From the NCBI RefSeq assembly GCF_013155375.1, contig NZ_JABJQY010000002.1, positions 1,054,001 to 1,118,000 of the forward strand: a DNA stretch of 64,000 nt, given 5' to 3'. The notes under the pieces were generated by a model. It made no database searches, had not been told where the DNA came from, and saw only the letters and a list, made by a program, of their open reading frames with translations. The translations under genes were made by a program, and so were the position numbers. The DNA comes from Nocardioides sp. zg-1308 (GTDB taxonomy: Bacteria > Actinomycetota > Actinomycetes > Propionibacteriales > Nocardioidaceae). Shown here one piece after another: positions 32,444 through 43,793 of this stretch; within the stretch, counting starts at the first letter, position 1; every line of letters begins with the position of its first letter.

Positions 32444-34897
32444 TCAGTTCACGCGGATCCGCATGCTGGTGCCGCTCTGCGAGAGCACCTCGATCTGCAC
32501 ACCGGCTCCGGCCACCTTCACGCCGACCCGGGGCAGGCCCGCGGCGACGTAGGGCGCGAAGTAGCGGTTCGGGTCGGTGTCGTCGAAGACCGGGTTCGGT
32601 CCGCGACCACGGATCAGGCTGCGACGCCCGCCGGCCGTGAGGTAGAACGAGTCGGACCTCTCCAGACCGAACGGAGCGTCGTAGGTCTGGATGCGACCGC
32701 GCCACGCCTGGCCCTGGAGGTTGTAGTGCGGCTCCGGGTTGGCGTCGACGGGCAGCACCAGGCCGCTGCCGGGGTGCTGGCTGGTGTTGTTGTCGGAGTA
32801 CGACGAGTCCCAGTAGTTGACCAGCAGGCCGTCCTGGTAGGGGAACTTCTCCACGAAGTCAGGCCGGTCCGGGAAGCTGAAGTTGTAGGGACCGGTCTGG
32901 AGGTACTTGTCGTAGGAGACGTACTGGCGGTTGCTGGCCAGGTAGAACTGGTCGTAGGCGGTGTTGAAGCTGGCTCCCACGGAGGAGAAGCCGGCCAGCG
33001 TCCACCCGTTGGGCGACGTCTCGGCGCCGTCGGCGAAGACGGTCGTCGTGCCGTTGGTGACCTTGATGTCGTCGACCAGCAGGCCGGACCACGCCAGGGC
33101 GGGGTTCTGGCCCTGGACGGCGCCGTCGGTGGCGTAGCGGGCACGGAACCCGATCGTCTGGCCGGCGTAGGCCGACAGGTCGAACGTGGCGGTGACGAAC
33201 CCGTTGCTGACCCCGTCGATGCCCGGCTCCTTGGCCGGGTCGTTCGTCGGGTTGGTGTCGGTGTCGGTGTCGGGGTCGATCGAGGTGGTGTCGATCGCCG
33301 TCCAGGTGCCGCTGCCGACGGGGGACTCGACCTCGAACCAGCCGTAGTCGTAGTCCTCCTCGATGTTCCACGCGGCCTTCAGCGACAGCGTGGTGGTCCC
33401 GGCCGGGACGGCCAGGTCGGCGCGGGACATCGACGACTTGTAGTCGTTGCCACTGCCGCTGTACCACTGCTTGGCACCCTCGGGCGGGGCGGGCAGCGCG
33501 GTCGGGATCTGCTTGTCCGGGAGCACGACGGCCACGCCCTGGGCCTTGTCGGAGTTGTACTCGTGGGGGCCGAGGTCGATCGTGCGGTCCTGGCCCGCGA
33601 CCACGGTCTCGTAGTCGAGCCAGCCCAGCTGGAGCTTGTCCCAGACACCGAGGTCAGCGGCACGCGTGCCGATGCCCTGGTCGCCGGCGGCGGAGACCCG
33701 GCTCTGCGCCATGAGCGTCCACCAGCTCACCGGGTTGTCGCCGGAGGCGGCGGTGTCGTAGTGGTCGGGCAGGCCGAGGTCGTGGCCGTACTCGTGCGCC
33801 ACGACGGAGATGCCGCCGTTCTCGGGCTGCACGGTGTAGTCGGCGACCCAGATGCCGGTGTTGCCGATCTGGGTGCCGCCGTCGGCGTTGGGGACGCCGT
33901 CGACGGACGGGCCCTGGCCGGTGTTCTGGAACGCCTTCCAGCGGTGGCTCCAGATGGCGTCCTCGCCGTAGATCGGGTCACCGTCGGCCTGGTCGCCGCC
34001 GGCGTGGATGATCTGGAAGCGGTCGATGTAGCCGTCGGCCTCGTCGAAGTTGCCGTCGCCGTCGAAGTCGTAGCGGTCGCGGATGTCGTACTGCGACACC
34101 GTGCGCTTGATCTGGGCGTCGGTCTTGCCGGCGGCCTTCTGGTCGGCGACCCACTGGGTCATGCCGTCCTGGACGAGGTTCCAGGTGTTGTTGCAGACGT
34201 TGCCGGTGCAGGGGTAGCCGTTGCTGCGGCCGTAGCGCGCCTGGTTGTAGGGGACGGTGGTGAAGTCGGTGACCATGCCCTCGACGCTGTAGCGGCCCGA
34301 GGACTGGCGCTCGTAGTAGCTCTTGAGGGAGTCGGCGAGCTCACCGTCGCCGAAGTAGAGGTCGCGGTAGTAGCGCTTGGTGTACTTCTCGCGCCACTGC
34401 GTCGAGTTGTCGTTGGCCCCCGGCTTGGGGATCTCGTTGAACCCGGGGCCCTCGTAGGTGACGGGACCGGCGGTGGCCGGGTCGGTGTCGCGGTCGGGGA
34501 AGTTCGGGTGGCGCTGGGTGCCGAAGTCGACGAGGAACACGAACACCTTGTCGGTGCGCTCGTTGCTCAGCTCGACGTACTGGTCCTGCGTCGTGGCCTT
34601 GCCGGCGCGGGCGTTGGCACGACGTGCGGCGGGCTCCTTGCCGACCTTGAGCACGGAGTTGCCGCTGATGGTCTGCGGCGCGGCCTCGCCGCTCAGCACG
34701 TCGGCCCAGGCCTGCTGGCGGAGGGCGTCCTGCTTCTCGGCTTCCGGGTTGGGCAGGACGTGGTCGGAGGTGGCCGAACGTGCCTCCCCGCCGGTGCTGC
34801 GGTTGTCCGCCGCGGGGGCGGCGCTGGAGGGGGCGAGGGTCAGCGCGCCTGCTCCGGTGATGAGGGCCAAGGACAGCCCAAGGGTCGTGGATCTCAC
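32444..34897 (-). CDS. Secreted M6 (immune inhibitor A-type) metalloprotease
   Basis: 817 residues. Signal peptide (about 1-27) and propeptide precede the catalytic domain with HEYGHDLGLPDHYD (His368, Glu369, His372), the M6 zinc motif. The C-terminal part has beta-rich domains (DYGWFEVESPVGSGTW, a second FADGAETSPNGW block) of the immune inhibitor A fold, and FYLTAGGRRS. It is exported and likely cleaves extracellular proteins. The long Ala-rich propeptide with basic residues near 90 suggests processing. Confidence 0.92.
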   Translation of the reverse strand: MRSTTLGLSLALITGAGALTLAPSSAAPAADNRSTGGEARSATSDHVLPNPEAEKQDALRQQAWADVLSGEAAPQTISGNSVLKVGKEPAARRANARAGKATTQDQYVELSNERTDKVFVFLVDFGTQRHPNFPDRDTDPATAGPVTYEGPGFNEIPKPGANDNSTQWREKYTKRYYRDLYFGDGELADSLKSYYERQSSGRYSVEGMVTDFTTVPYNQARYGRSNGYPCTGNVCNNTWNLVQDGMTQWVADQKAAGKTDAQIKRTVSQYDIRDRYDFDGDGNFDEADGYIDRFQIIHAGGDQADGDPIYGEDAIWSHRWKAFQNTGQGPSVDGVPNADGGTQIGNTGIWVADYTVQPENGGISVVAHEYGHDLGLPDHYDTAASGDNPVSWWTLMAQSRVSAAGDQGIGTRAADLGVWDKLQLGWLDYETVVAGQDRTIDLGPHEYNSDKAQGVAVVLPDKQIPTALPAPPEGAKQWYSGSGNDYKSSMSRADLAVPAGTTTLSLKAAWNIEEDYDYGWFEVESPVGSGTWTAIDTTSIDPDTDTDTNPTNDPAKEPGIDGVSNGFVTATFDLSAYAGQTIGFRARYATDGAVQGQNPALAWSGLLVDDIKVTNGTTTVFADGAETSPNGWTLAGFSSVGASFNTAYDQFYLASNRQYVSYDKYLQTGPYNFSFPDRPDFVEKFPYQDGLLVNYWDSSYSDNNTSQHPGSGLVLPVDANPEPHYNLQGQAWRGRIQTYDAPFGLERSDSFYLTAGGRRSLIRGRGPNPVFDDTDPNRYFAPYVAAGLPRVGVKVAGAGVQIEVLSQSGTSMRIRVN

Positions 34898-35024
34898 GAG
34901 ATTGTTCCTTTCCGAGAGGCAGGTAGGCGGGCTCGATCGGCCACGACGACTTCCTGCTCGGCCGACACTAAGCCGAAGATGTCCTCGTTGGACAGACCCT
35001 TCGTGGGGTAAAGATCCGGCGGTG

Positions 35025-36443
35025 TCAGTCGGCCGGTCGGGCCTCGAGCTGCTGGGGCGGCGCCGCGGCGTAGGCCCGCGAGAGCCGCCGGTAGGGGGCC
35101 GAGGCCAGGGCGACCAGCACCGTCACGAGCATGATGGCGCCCGCCGCGAGGAACACCAGGGCGATGCCGCGCGCCTCACCGTCACCGAGCAGCCAGCCCC
35201 ACGTGTCGCGCCCGGATCCGGAGTCCATGTAGGGGATCAGCCAGAACTCGGCGATCGGCCCGATGAGGAAGGCGGAGACGGGGCTCGCGGCGAGCTCCAC
35301 GCTCTGCGCGAAGCCGAAGACCCGGCCCTGGGTGCGGAACGGCACGACGCGCTGCAGGATGGTCTGCTCGGCCGACTCGGCCGCGGGGATGATGCACATG
35401 AAGGCGAACAGGCCCAGGACGTAGAGCCAGGCCCACTCGCGCAGGGTGAACGTCATCCCGAGCACCGCCACGCCGAGGTTGACCAGCAGCAGCGTGCGCA
35501 CCGGGTTGGCGCCGAGGCCCAGCTTGGCGACCAGGCCGCCACCGACGACGAACCCGATGCCGGTGACGCCGAGGACGATCCCCCACGCCTCGACGCTGAA
35601 CAGCGTGAGGCCGTAGGGGTCCATCAGCGCGATGTAGACGCCGCTCACCAGGTTGTTGAACGTCGAGAACAGGATCAGCGCCACCAGCCCGGGCACCACC
35701 CGGATCGCCGCGACCGCTCCCCGGACGTCGAAGCGCGAGGCCCCCTCCTCGGGCTGGGGCTCGAGCTCGGGGATGGTGATGGGCAGCAGGTGGAGCAGCG
35801 AGGCGCCGGTCAGCGCGATCGCCACCGCGAGCGTCCAGCCCATGCCGATGAGGCCGACGCTCAGGCCGCTGAAGACGCTGGTGATCATGAAGGCCACGCC
35901 CTGCACCGTGCCGACGAGCCCGTTGGCCTTGTCGCGGTCGTCCTCGGGCACGAGCAGCGTGACCGTGGTGGACAGCGCGATGTTGCGCAGGCTCTCAACG
36001 ACACCACCGACGAGGATCACCGCGGAGAACAGCCAGAACCAGGCGCTGCCCCAGTCGGCCAGCCGGTCCTCGCCGAGCAGCAGCCACAGGCCGCCCGACG
36101 CGGCGTAGGTGACCAGGGTGACGGTCGAGGAGATCACCATGACCTGCTTCTTGCGGTGGCGGTCCACCAGGGTGCCGAACCAGGTCCCGAGGACGGCCGT
36201 GAACAGCATGAAGCCGCCGCCGATGATGGCGGTGGCCATCACCGAGCGGGTCTCGAGGTAGGCCCAGAAGGTCAGGGCGAACCACAGGTAGCTCGAGGTG
36301 ACGTTGGCGACGAGGGTGTTGCCCAGCACCGCGCGGAAGGCGCGCAGCGTCTCGGGACCGCGCGTCACGCCCGGGGGCAGGTGGGCCTCGAGCTGCGGCG
36401 CGGAGGGGTCTGCGGGGACCGGGTCCATCTCGTCCGTGGCCAC
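35025..36443 (-). CDS. MFS transporter
   Basis: 472 residues with about twelve membrane helices, the motif GTLVDRHRKKQVM in the first cytoplasmic loop, and a long N-terminal tail of about 38 acidic and Pro-rich residues. Resembles enterobactin- or macrolide-type exporters; the substrate is unknown. The GTG start at 36443 stands 6 nt after TAGGCT, which supports it over ATG 36428. Unrelated in orientation to the M6 protease except for shared strand. Confidence 0.88.
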   Translation of the reverse strand: MATDEMDPVPADPSAPQLEAHLPPGVTRGPETLRAFRAVLGNTLVANVTSSYLWFALTFWAYLETRSVMATAIIGGGFMLFTAVLGTWFGTLVDRHRKKQVMVISSTVTLVTYAASGGLWLLLGEDRLADWGSAWFWLFSAVILVGGVVESLRNIALSTTVTLLVPEDDRDKANGLVGTVQGVAFMITSVFSGLSVGLIGMGWTLAVAIALTGASLLHLLPITIPELEPQPEEGASRFDVRGAVAAIRVVPGLVALILFSTFNNLVSGVYIALMDPYGLTLFSVEAWGIVLGVTGIGFVVGGGLVAKLGLGANPVRTLLLVNLGVAVLGMTFTLREWAWLYVLGLFAFMCIIPAAESAEQTILQRVVPFRTQGRVFGFAQSVELAASPVSAFLIGPIAEFWLIPYMDSGSGRDTWGWLLGDGEARGIALVFLAAGAIMLVTVLVALASAPYRRLSRAYAAAPPQQLEARPAD

Positions 36444-36510
36444 CCCGGCAGCCTAGGTGTCGCCACCGACAGTGCGCCCGCCGTTTTCCCGGCCGGTGAG
36501 GGCCCCGGGC

Positions 36511-37119
36511 CTACGTCGCCGGGAACTCCTCGGCGACCGCCGTCAGCCTCGCGACGTACGACGGCCAGTCGACGTCGTCGGGCAGGTTGCTCGCGGCGAC
36601 CTTCATGCCGGCACCGCCGTCGACGCCCTCGCGCAGTATGTCAGCGTGGCCGGCGTGCCGGGTGGTGTCGCTGATGACGTGCAGGACGATCCGGTGCAGC
36701 GAGACCTCGCGCCGGTCCGGGTGCCACCACGCCACCGAGCCTCGGGCGTCGAGCGGCAGGTCGGCGATGGTGGCGTCGCTGAACGCCCACACCGAGCGGT
36801 AGAACGCGACGACGTCGGCCGCGGGCACGTCCGCGGGGACCCACCAGTCGGCCTGCGGGTCCGCCTCGGCCTCCTCGTCGCTGACGAGCAGCGCCGCACC
36901 GGGGTCCGGCCAGTCCCGTCCGAAGGTGGGACCGAAGTAGCCGACCTCGACGTTGGCCGCGTGCCGCACGATGCCGAGCAGGTTCGTGCCCGTCGGGGTG
37001 CGGGGCAGCCGCAGGTCACGCTCGCCGAGCCCCTCGAGCTTCCAGAGCAGGGCGTCCCGCGCCTCCTGCAGGTAGTGGAGGAGGGCGGACTTCGGGTCCA
37101 GCAGGTCGGTCGGGGTCAC
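36511..37119 (-). CDS. DinB/DUF664 superfamily protein
   Basis: 202 residues. The metal ligands appear in GIVRHAANVEVGYFG and in DTTRHAGHADILREGVDG; this signature is DUF664. GTG 37119 is chosen because CAGGAT lies 7 nt upstream. It is divergent from a MOSC gene whose start lies only 38 bp away. A second family member lies at 27242-27853. Confidence 0.88.
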   Translation of the reverse strand: MTPTDLLDPKSALLHYLQEARDALLWKLEGLGERDLRLPRTPTGTNLLGIVRHAANVEVGYFGPTFGRDWPDPGAALLVSDEEAEADPQADWWVPADVPAADVVAFYRSVWAFSDATIADLPLDARGSVAWWHPDRREVSLHRIVLHVISDTTRHAGHADILREGVDGGAGMKVAASNLPDDVDWPSYVARLTAVAEEFPAT

Positions 37120-37156
37120 GGAGGAGATCCTGCCGCGCCCGACGTACGGTCGCACC

Positions 37157-37594
37157 GTGGTTTCCCGTGTGCACTCACTCCACGTCGCGCCCGGCCGAAG
37201 GCTGCCGACGAAGTCGGTCGCCTCCGTCGAGGCGGAGGCCGGCGTCGGCCTGGTCGGCGACCGCTACCACGGCGCGAAGCACCGGCATGTCACCGTGCAG
37301 GCGCTCGACGACCTCGAGGCCGCGGCCGAGGCGCTCGGCCGACCGGTCGACCCCGGCCTGACCCGCCGCAACGTCACCCTGACCCACGGCCCGTTGCCGA
37401 CCCGGCCGGGCGAGCGCCTCCGGATCGGCGAGGTCGAGCTGGAGGTCGTGCGGATCGCCGCGCCGTGCCGCCTCCTCGACGACTGGCTGGGCCCGGGGGA
37501 GATGACGGCGCTGCGCTCCCCGCGCGGTGGCACCGTCTTCCGGCTGCTGTCGTCGGGGACGATCCGCGTCGGCGACGCGGCGGTCGACGGCTAG
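37157..37594 (+). CDS. MOSC domain protein
   Basis: 145 residues with GDRYHGAKHRHVTVQ, NVTLTHGPLPTRPGERLRIG and the conserved Cys in AAPCRLLDDW, which mark the MOSC domain (molybdenum cofactor sulfurase C-terminal; YiiM-like). Such proteins handle sulfur or N-hydroxylated substrates. TACGGT stands 6 nt before the GTG start. Its stop shares CTAG with the stop of the convergent VOC gene. Confidence 0.88.
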   Translation: MVSRVHSLHVAPGRRLPTKSVASVEAEAGVGLVGDRYHGAKHRHVTVQALDDLEAAAEALGRPVDPGLTRRNVTLTHGPLPTRPGERLRIGEVELEVVRIAAPCRLLDDWLGPGEMTALRSPRGGTVFRLLSSGTIRVGDAAVDG

Positions 37595-37953
37595 GGGTTC
37601 TGCACCAGGCGCAGCAGGTTGCCGTCGGCGTCGACCAGCGCCCCGATGCGGATGCCGGACTCCTCGACCCGCGGCGGGTGCAGGCGCGGCCAGCCCACGT
37701 GGGTCTGCGGCAGGCCGGCGGCGACGCAGACGGCGTACATCGCGTCGACGTCGTCGAGCCGCAGGCAGCACCCGGCCGCCGTGCTCGCCGGGTCGAGGCC
37801 CGGGTCGCGGAAGAACTCGAGCACGACGGTGCCGCGCTCGACGATCAGCCAGCCGGGGTCGTGGAAGGTCGCGCGGAAGCCGAGCGCGGCGTAGAACCCG
37901 GCCGTCGCGTCGAGGTCGCGCGAGGGCAGGTTGGGCGTCGCGTGGTCGGCCAT
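37591..37953 (-). CDS. VOC family protein (glyoxalase/bleomycin resistance type)
   Basis: 120 residues, two beta-alpha-beta-beta-beta modules. NLPSRDLDATAGFYAALGF and the closing DADGNLLRLVQNP are typical of the BLMA-like bleomycin-binding subgroup. Probably cytoplasmic. TAGCGT ends 6 nt before the ATG. Confidence 0.85.
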   Translation of the reverse strand: MADHATPNLPSRDLDATAGFYAALGFRATFHDPGWLIVERGTVVLEFFRDPGLDPASTAAGCCLRLDDVDAMYAVCVAAGLPQTHVGWPRLHPPRVEESGIRIGALVDADGNLLRLVQNP

Positions 37954-37962
37954 GCACCCACG

Positions 37963-38430
37963 CTAGAGCGGACCGAGGACCTGCGTCACGGGCGCTGTGA
38001 GCTCGAGCCGCTCCAGGAGGCCGAGCAGGGTCCGCTCCTCGTAGCGGAAGTGCGACTCCATGATCGCGCCGATGCCGTCGAGGTGACGCCCGAGCGTCGC
38101 GGGGTCCGCGGCCGCGTCGACCGCCGCCCGCAGCGCACCGACGAGGTGGCCGATTATCGCGTGGTCCTGCACCAGCGTGCGCAGCGGCTCCGCCAGGTCC
38201 GGGTGCTCGGCCGCCACTGCGGGGAAGAGGATGGTGTCCTCACCCCGGTGGTGCCCGTCGAGGGCGGTGCAGAAGCCGCGGCAGAACAGCAGGAGGTCGC
38301 GGCTCGCCGACGGCGCGCGTCCCTGGCCCACCTCGTCCTGCGCCACCCGGTGGGCCGCCCGCAGCCGGTCGTGGACCGACCGCATCTCGTGGGCCCAGGC
38401 CACCAGCCTGGTCGTGTCGCCCTCAGCCAC
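37963..38430 (-). CDS. Hemerythrin-domain protein
   Basis: 155 residues, four helices. His ligands occur in SVHDRLRAAH, ALDGHHRGEDTILFP, QDHAIIGHL and MESHFRYEERTLLG, with the Glu and Asp that bind a di-iron site. Small hemerythrins bind oxygen or sense redox state. The GTG start has no obvious Shine-Dalgarno sequence. Confidence 0.85.
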   Translation of the reverse strand: MAEGDTTRLVAWAHEMRSVHDRLRAAHRVAQDEVGQGRAPSASRDLLLFCRGFCTALDGHHRGEDTILFPAVAAEHPDLAEPLRTLVQDHAIIGHLVGALRAAVDAAADPATLGRHLDGIGAIMESHFRYEERTLLGLLERLELTAPVTQVLGPL

Positions 38431-38560
38431 GTGAGGGCGAAGGGGACGACGTCATGGTCGTGCTCCTTCGTGTCCGGCGCCTCCATGCCTGGCACGGTCT
38501 GCCACCGGCACGCGACGCTGGCGTGAGCCTAGCGGCACAGCCGGCCGGCGGCGGAGGGCG

Positions 38561-39433
38561 TCATCGCGTCAGGTCGGCGGGATCCAGCAGGCGGGCCAGC
38601 TTCTCGGGGTTGCGCACGGTGTAGAGCGCGGTCACGAGACCGTCCTCGACCTGCAGCGTCATCACGCTGTCCACCTCGCCGTCGAGGCGCAGCAGCAGCC
38701 CGGGCGACCCGTTGACCTCGGCCGGCTCGGCGCTCATCCGTCCCGCCATGGTCGTGATGCCCAGGCCCAGCAGCCGCACCACCCGGTCCTGGCCCAGCAC
38801 CGGCCGCGGCATCGCCTGCTTGACGCCGCCTCCGTCGCCGAACGCCACCACGTCCGGCGCGAGCAGGTCGGCGAGTGCCTGCAGGTCGCCGGTCTCGATG
38901 GCCGCGAGGAACGCCCGGGTCGCCCGCTCGGTGGCGGCCCGGGACACCGCGCCCCGCGGTCGGCGCTCCGCCACGTGCGCCCGGGCCCGACGAGCGATCT
39001 GGCGCACGGCGGCCGGGGTGCGGCCGACCGCCTCGGCCAGCTCGTCGTAGGGGAGGTCGAAGACCTCGCGCAGGACGAAGACGGCCCGCTCGGTCGGCGC
39101 CAGGGTCTCGAGCACCAGCAGCATGGCGGTCGACAGCGAGTCGGCGAGCGCGACGTCGTCGGCCACGTCGGGGCCCGTGAGCAGCGGCTCCGGCAGCCAC
39201 GGCCCGACGTAGTCCTCGCGACGCCGGGCCACGGTGCGCAGCCGGTCGAGCGCGGTCCGCGTCACGATGCGGACGACGTACGCGCGCGGGTCGCGCACCT
39301 CGTCCCGGTCGACGCGGTCCCACTTGAGCCACGACTCCTGCACGACGTCCTCGGCGTCGGCCGCCGAGCCGAGCAGCTCGTAGGCCACGGTGAAGAGCAG
39401 GTTGCGGTGCTCGAGGAACGGGTCGCCGCTCAT
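38561..39433 (-). CDS. ECF41-type sigma factor (SigJ-like)
   Basis: 290 residues. Sigma region 2 (AEDVVQESWLKWDRV), the linker motif WLPEP and region 4 (LAPTERAVFVLREVFDLPYDELAEAVGRTPAAVRQIARRARAHV) precede a SnoaL-like domain with FGDGGGV. WLPEP and DGGG are hallmark motifs of ECF41, where the C-terminal domain tunes activity. The ATG overlaps the stop of the carboxymuconolactone decarboxylase gene (ATGA), the usual ECF41 partner. Confidence 0.95.
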   Translation of the reverse strand: MSGDPFLEHRNLLFTVAYELLGSAADAEDVVQESWLKWDRVDRDEVRDPRAYVVRIVTRTALDRLRTVARRREDYVGPWLPEPLLTGPDVADDVALADSLSTAMLLVLETLAPTERAVFVLREVFDLPYDELAEAVGRTPAAVRQIARRARAHVAERRPRGAVSRAATERATRAFLAAIETGDLQALADLLAPDVVAFGDGGGVKQAMPRPVLGQDRVVRLLGLGITTMAGRMSAEPAEVNGSPGLLLRLDGEVDSVMTLQVEDGLVTALYTVRNPEKLARLLDPADLTR

Positions 39434-40065
39434 GGCGCCGACGCCACGGCCACGGCCGGCGCCATCGGCGGCAGCCCGCAGGCCTCGGCGTAGTGCTCGG
39501 AGCGGATCCCGAGCGCCACGTTGCCCCGGGCGGTCATGTTCATCGCCCCGACGCGGGCGGTGAGCTCGAGCAACCCGTCGGGGCCCAGCTCGGCCAGCAG
39601 CGCGGCGGCCATCTCGTCGGTGACGGCGACGGGCGTGCGGCTCATGGCCGCGGCGTACTCCATCACGCCGCGCTCCAGCGGCGAGTACGCCTCCGACGTC
39701 CGCCACCGCCGGACCTCGGAGGCCTTCTCGAGCGAAAGCCCCTGGTCGCGGGAGCGGAAGTAGTGCAGGTCGAGGCAGAAGCCGCAGCCGACCTCGGCGG
39801 CCGCCGCCATGGTGGCGAGCGTCGCCAGCGTGTGGTCGAGCCGGTCCCACTTCTCGGCCCGTCGGCCGAACCTCATGGTGTCGCCCAGCACGCCGCGGTG
39901 GTGCCACATCACCCGCGCCCCCAACGGGACGCCGCCGAGCACCCGGCGCATCGCGACCTTCATCAGTCCTCCGTAGAGGCCGGTGATCTCGGTCGGCGGC
40001 ACGCGCGGCTCGCTGGTCTCGCTGGTCTGGCCGGTGTGGCCGGGGTGGTGGGTCGGGCTCGTCAT
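39430..40065 (-). CDS. Carboxymuconolactone decarboxylase/AhpD-like protein
   Basis: 211 residues with the AhpD-type active site EVGCGFCLDLH (two Cys and a His) and a helical core; the N-terminal 30 residues are polar. This is the classic target encoded with ECF41 sigma factors. Its promoter contains the ECF41 consensus, and AGGAG precedes the ATG. Likely a redox or detoxification enzyme; the substrate is unknown. Confidence 0.9.
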   Translation of the reverse strand: MTSPTHHPGHTGQTSETSEPRVPPTEITGLYGGLMKVAMRRVLGGVPLGARVMWHHRGVLGDTMRFGRRAEKWDRLDHTLATLATMAAAAEVGCGFCLDLHYFRSRDQGLSLEKASEVRRWRTSEAYSPLERGVMEYAAAMSRTPVAVTDEMAAALLAELGPDGLLELTARVGAMNMTARGNVALGIRSEHYAEACGLPPMAPAVAVASAP

Positions 40066-40099
40066 GGCGGTCTCCTGGGTCGAGGGGGTCTCGACATGG

Positions 40100-40126
40100 G
40101 ACGCCGCCCGACGTCCCGGTGTGACA
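40100..40126 (-). promoter_or_regulatory. ECF41-type promoter of the CMD-sigma operon
   Basis: TGTCACA (40126-40120), 16-nt spacer, CGTC (40103-40100) on the minus strand, matching the published consensus exactly. It lies one base beyond the stop of the upstream GH16-like gene and gives a short leader before 40065. Confidence 0.9.
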
Positions 40127-40127
40127 G

Positions 40128-40895
40128 TCAGCCGACGACGTGCTCGATGGAGTCGACCTCGAGCGTCGGCTCGTGGTCGGCCAGCGTGCCGTCGTCGCGG
40201 TCGGGGAAGTCGAAGACCCCGACGAAGAGCTGGAGCGGGTAGCGCGGGCACTGGTCGGAGGTCCGCACCGGCCTGCCGTCGACCGACCACCTGCAACCGG
40301 CCGGGCCCATCTCGACGGTGAAGTCGTGCCACTCCCGCAGGTCGAGGGCGAGCGGGGTGACCGAGAAGTCCTCGCGCAGCGCCGGGTCGCGGAAGGCGTG
40401 CACGCCTGCTCCGACGCCCGCCGACGGAGCGGCCGGGTCGGTGACCACGGTGTCGCCGAACACCTCGAACACGCACACCTCGCCGCACCGCTCGGGCTCG
40501 TCCTCGAAGCCCGTCAGCCACACCGAGACCATCGACCGGGCCGTCACGTCGGCGCGGGCGCGCACCGTGAGCCGACCGCCGGTGAGCAGCCAACCACGGA
40601 ACGGGTCCTGATCCTCGGTGACCGTCAGGCCGTCGGCGAACGGCTGCTGGCCGACGGTGGACCCGAGCGCGCCGGCGAAGAGACCCGACGCGATGGTCGA
40701 GGTCCGCAGCGCCGGCGTGTGGCGCTCGGGGCACCACAGGCCCTGGCCGGTGGGGATGCGCAGACGGAGCACCGAGCCCGCGACGTCGTACGACGCCCGG
40801 GTGCCCTCGCGGGACGACCAGTGGGGCAGATAGTGCGGCACCCACGTGTCGGCCGCGAGGTCGTCACCCTCGAAGTGCTCCGTCCGCGATCCCAT
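40128..40895 (-). CDS. GH16-like concanavalin-fold protein
   Basis: 255 residues resembling the beta-sandwich of glycoside hydrolase family 16: WVPHYLPHWSS, GEVCVFEVFGD and LREWHDFTVEMGPAGCRWSVDGRPV. The canonical ExDxxE catalytic triad is not seen (VCVFEVF stands where it would be), so it may bind rather than cut sugars. No signal peptide. It follows katG by 25 bp on the same strand and may be cotranscribed with it. Confidence 0.7.
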   Translation of the reverse strand: MGSRTEHFEGDDLAADTWVPHYLPHWSSREGTRASYDVAGSVLRLRIPTGQGLWCPERHTPALRTSTIASGLFAGALGSTVGQQPFADGLTVTEDQDPFRGWLLTGGRLTVRARADVTARSMVSVWLTGFEDEPERCGEVCVFEVFGDTVVTDPAAPSAGVGAGVHAFRDPALREDFSVTPLALDLREWHDFTVEMGPAGCRWSVDGRPVRTSDQCPRYPLQLFVGVFDFPDRDDGTLADHEPTLEVDSIEHVVG

Positions 40896-40920
40896 GATGG
40901 CCGGGAGTCCGGTCAGGCCC

Positions 40921-43251
<2,331 letters not shown>

Positions 43252-43671
43252 TCAGGCGGCGGTGCAGGCGGGGCAGGTGCCCCAGTAGGTGACCTCGGCC
43301 TCGTCGACGACGAAGCCGTGGGTGTCGGCGGCGTGCAGGCAGGGGCGTACGCCGACGGCGCAGTCGACGTCGGCGACCACGCCGCACGAGCGGCACACGA
43401 CGTGGTGGTGGTTGTCGCCCACGCGCAGCTCGTAGCGGGCCGGCGAGCCCGCGGGCTGGATCCTGCGGACCAGGCCGGACTCGGACAGCACGCCGAGGAC
43501 GTCGTAGACGGCCTGGTGCGACACGCCCGGCTCCTCGAGGCGGACGGCCGTGAGGACGGAGCCGGTGTCGGCGTGGGGGTGCTGGCGGAGTGCGCGCAGG
43601 ACGGCGAGACGCGGCCGGGTGACCCGCAGGTCGGCGCCGCGGAGCAGGTGCTCGAACTCGCTGTCGTCCAT
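43252..43671 (-). CDS. furA: Fur-family regulator FurA
   Basis: 139 residues. Winged helix (LRVTRPRLAVLRALRQHPHAD, VSHQAVYDVLGVL), then the metal-binding part with DNHHHVVCRSCG and a C-terminal CPAC. FurA represses itself and katG and is inactivated by peroxide. ATG 43671 was preferred to upstream in-frame starts, which add basic low-complexity residues. A CTTGA-N5-TCAAG site lies 23 bp upstream. Confidence 0.95.
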   Translation of the reverse strand: MDDSEFEHLLRGADLRVTRPRLAVLRALRQHPHADTGSVLTAVRLEEPGVSHQAVYDVLGVLSESGLVRRIQPAGSPARYELRVGDNHHHVVCRSCGVVADVDCAVGVRPCLHAADTHGFVVDEAEVTYWGTCPACTAA

Positions 43672-43693
43672 CGCTCCCACCCTGCCGACTTTT

Positions 43694-43708
43694 CTTGAAC
43701 GAGTCAAG
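43694..43708. promoter_or_regulatory. Candidate FurA box
   Basis: CTTGA, 5-bp spacer, TCAAG, inside an AT-rich patch rare in this window. The position just upstream of the furA start fits the known autoregulation of furA-katG in actinobacteria. Confidence 0.75.
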
Positions 43709-43793
43709 TTTGTCGGGACGGCCGTGCGGGACGCCGTGGGGACCGTTCGTCGATCCCCCACGACGCCCGCGGGAGGCACGTGTCGGGCGGGTG

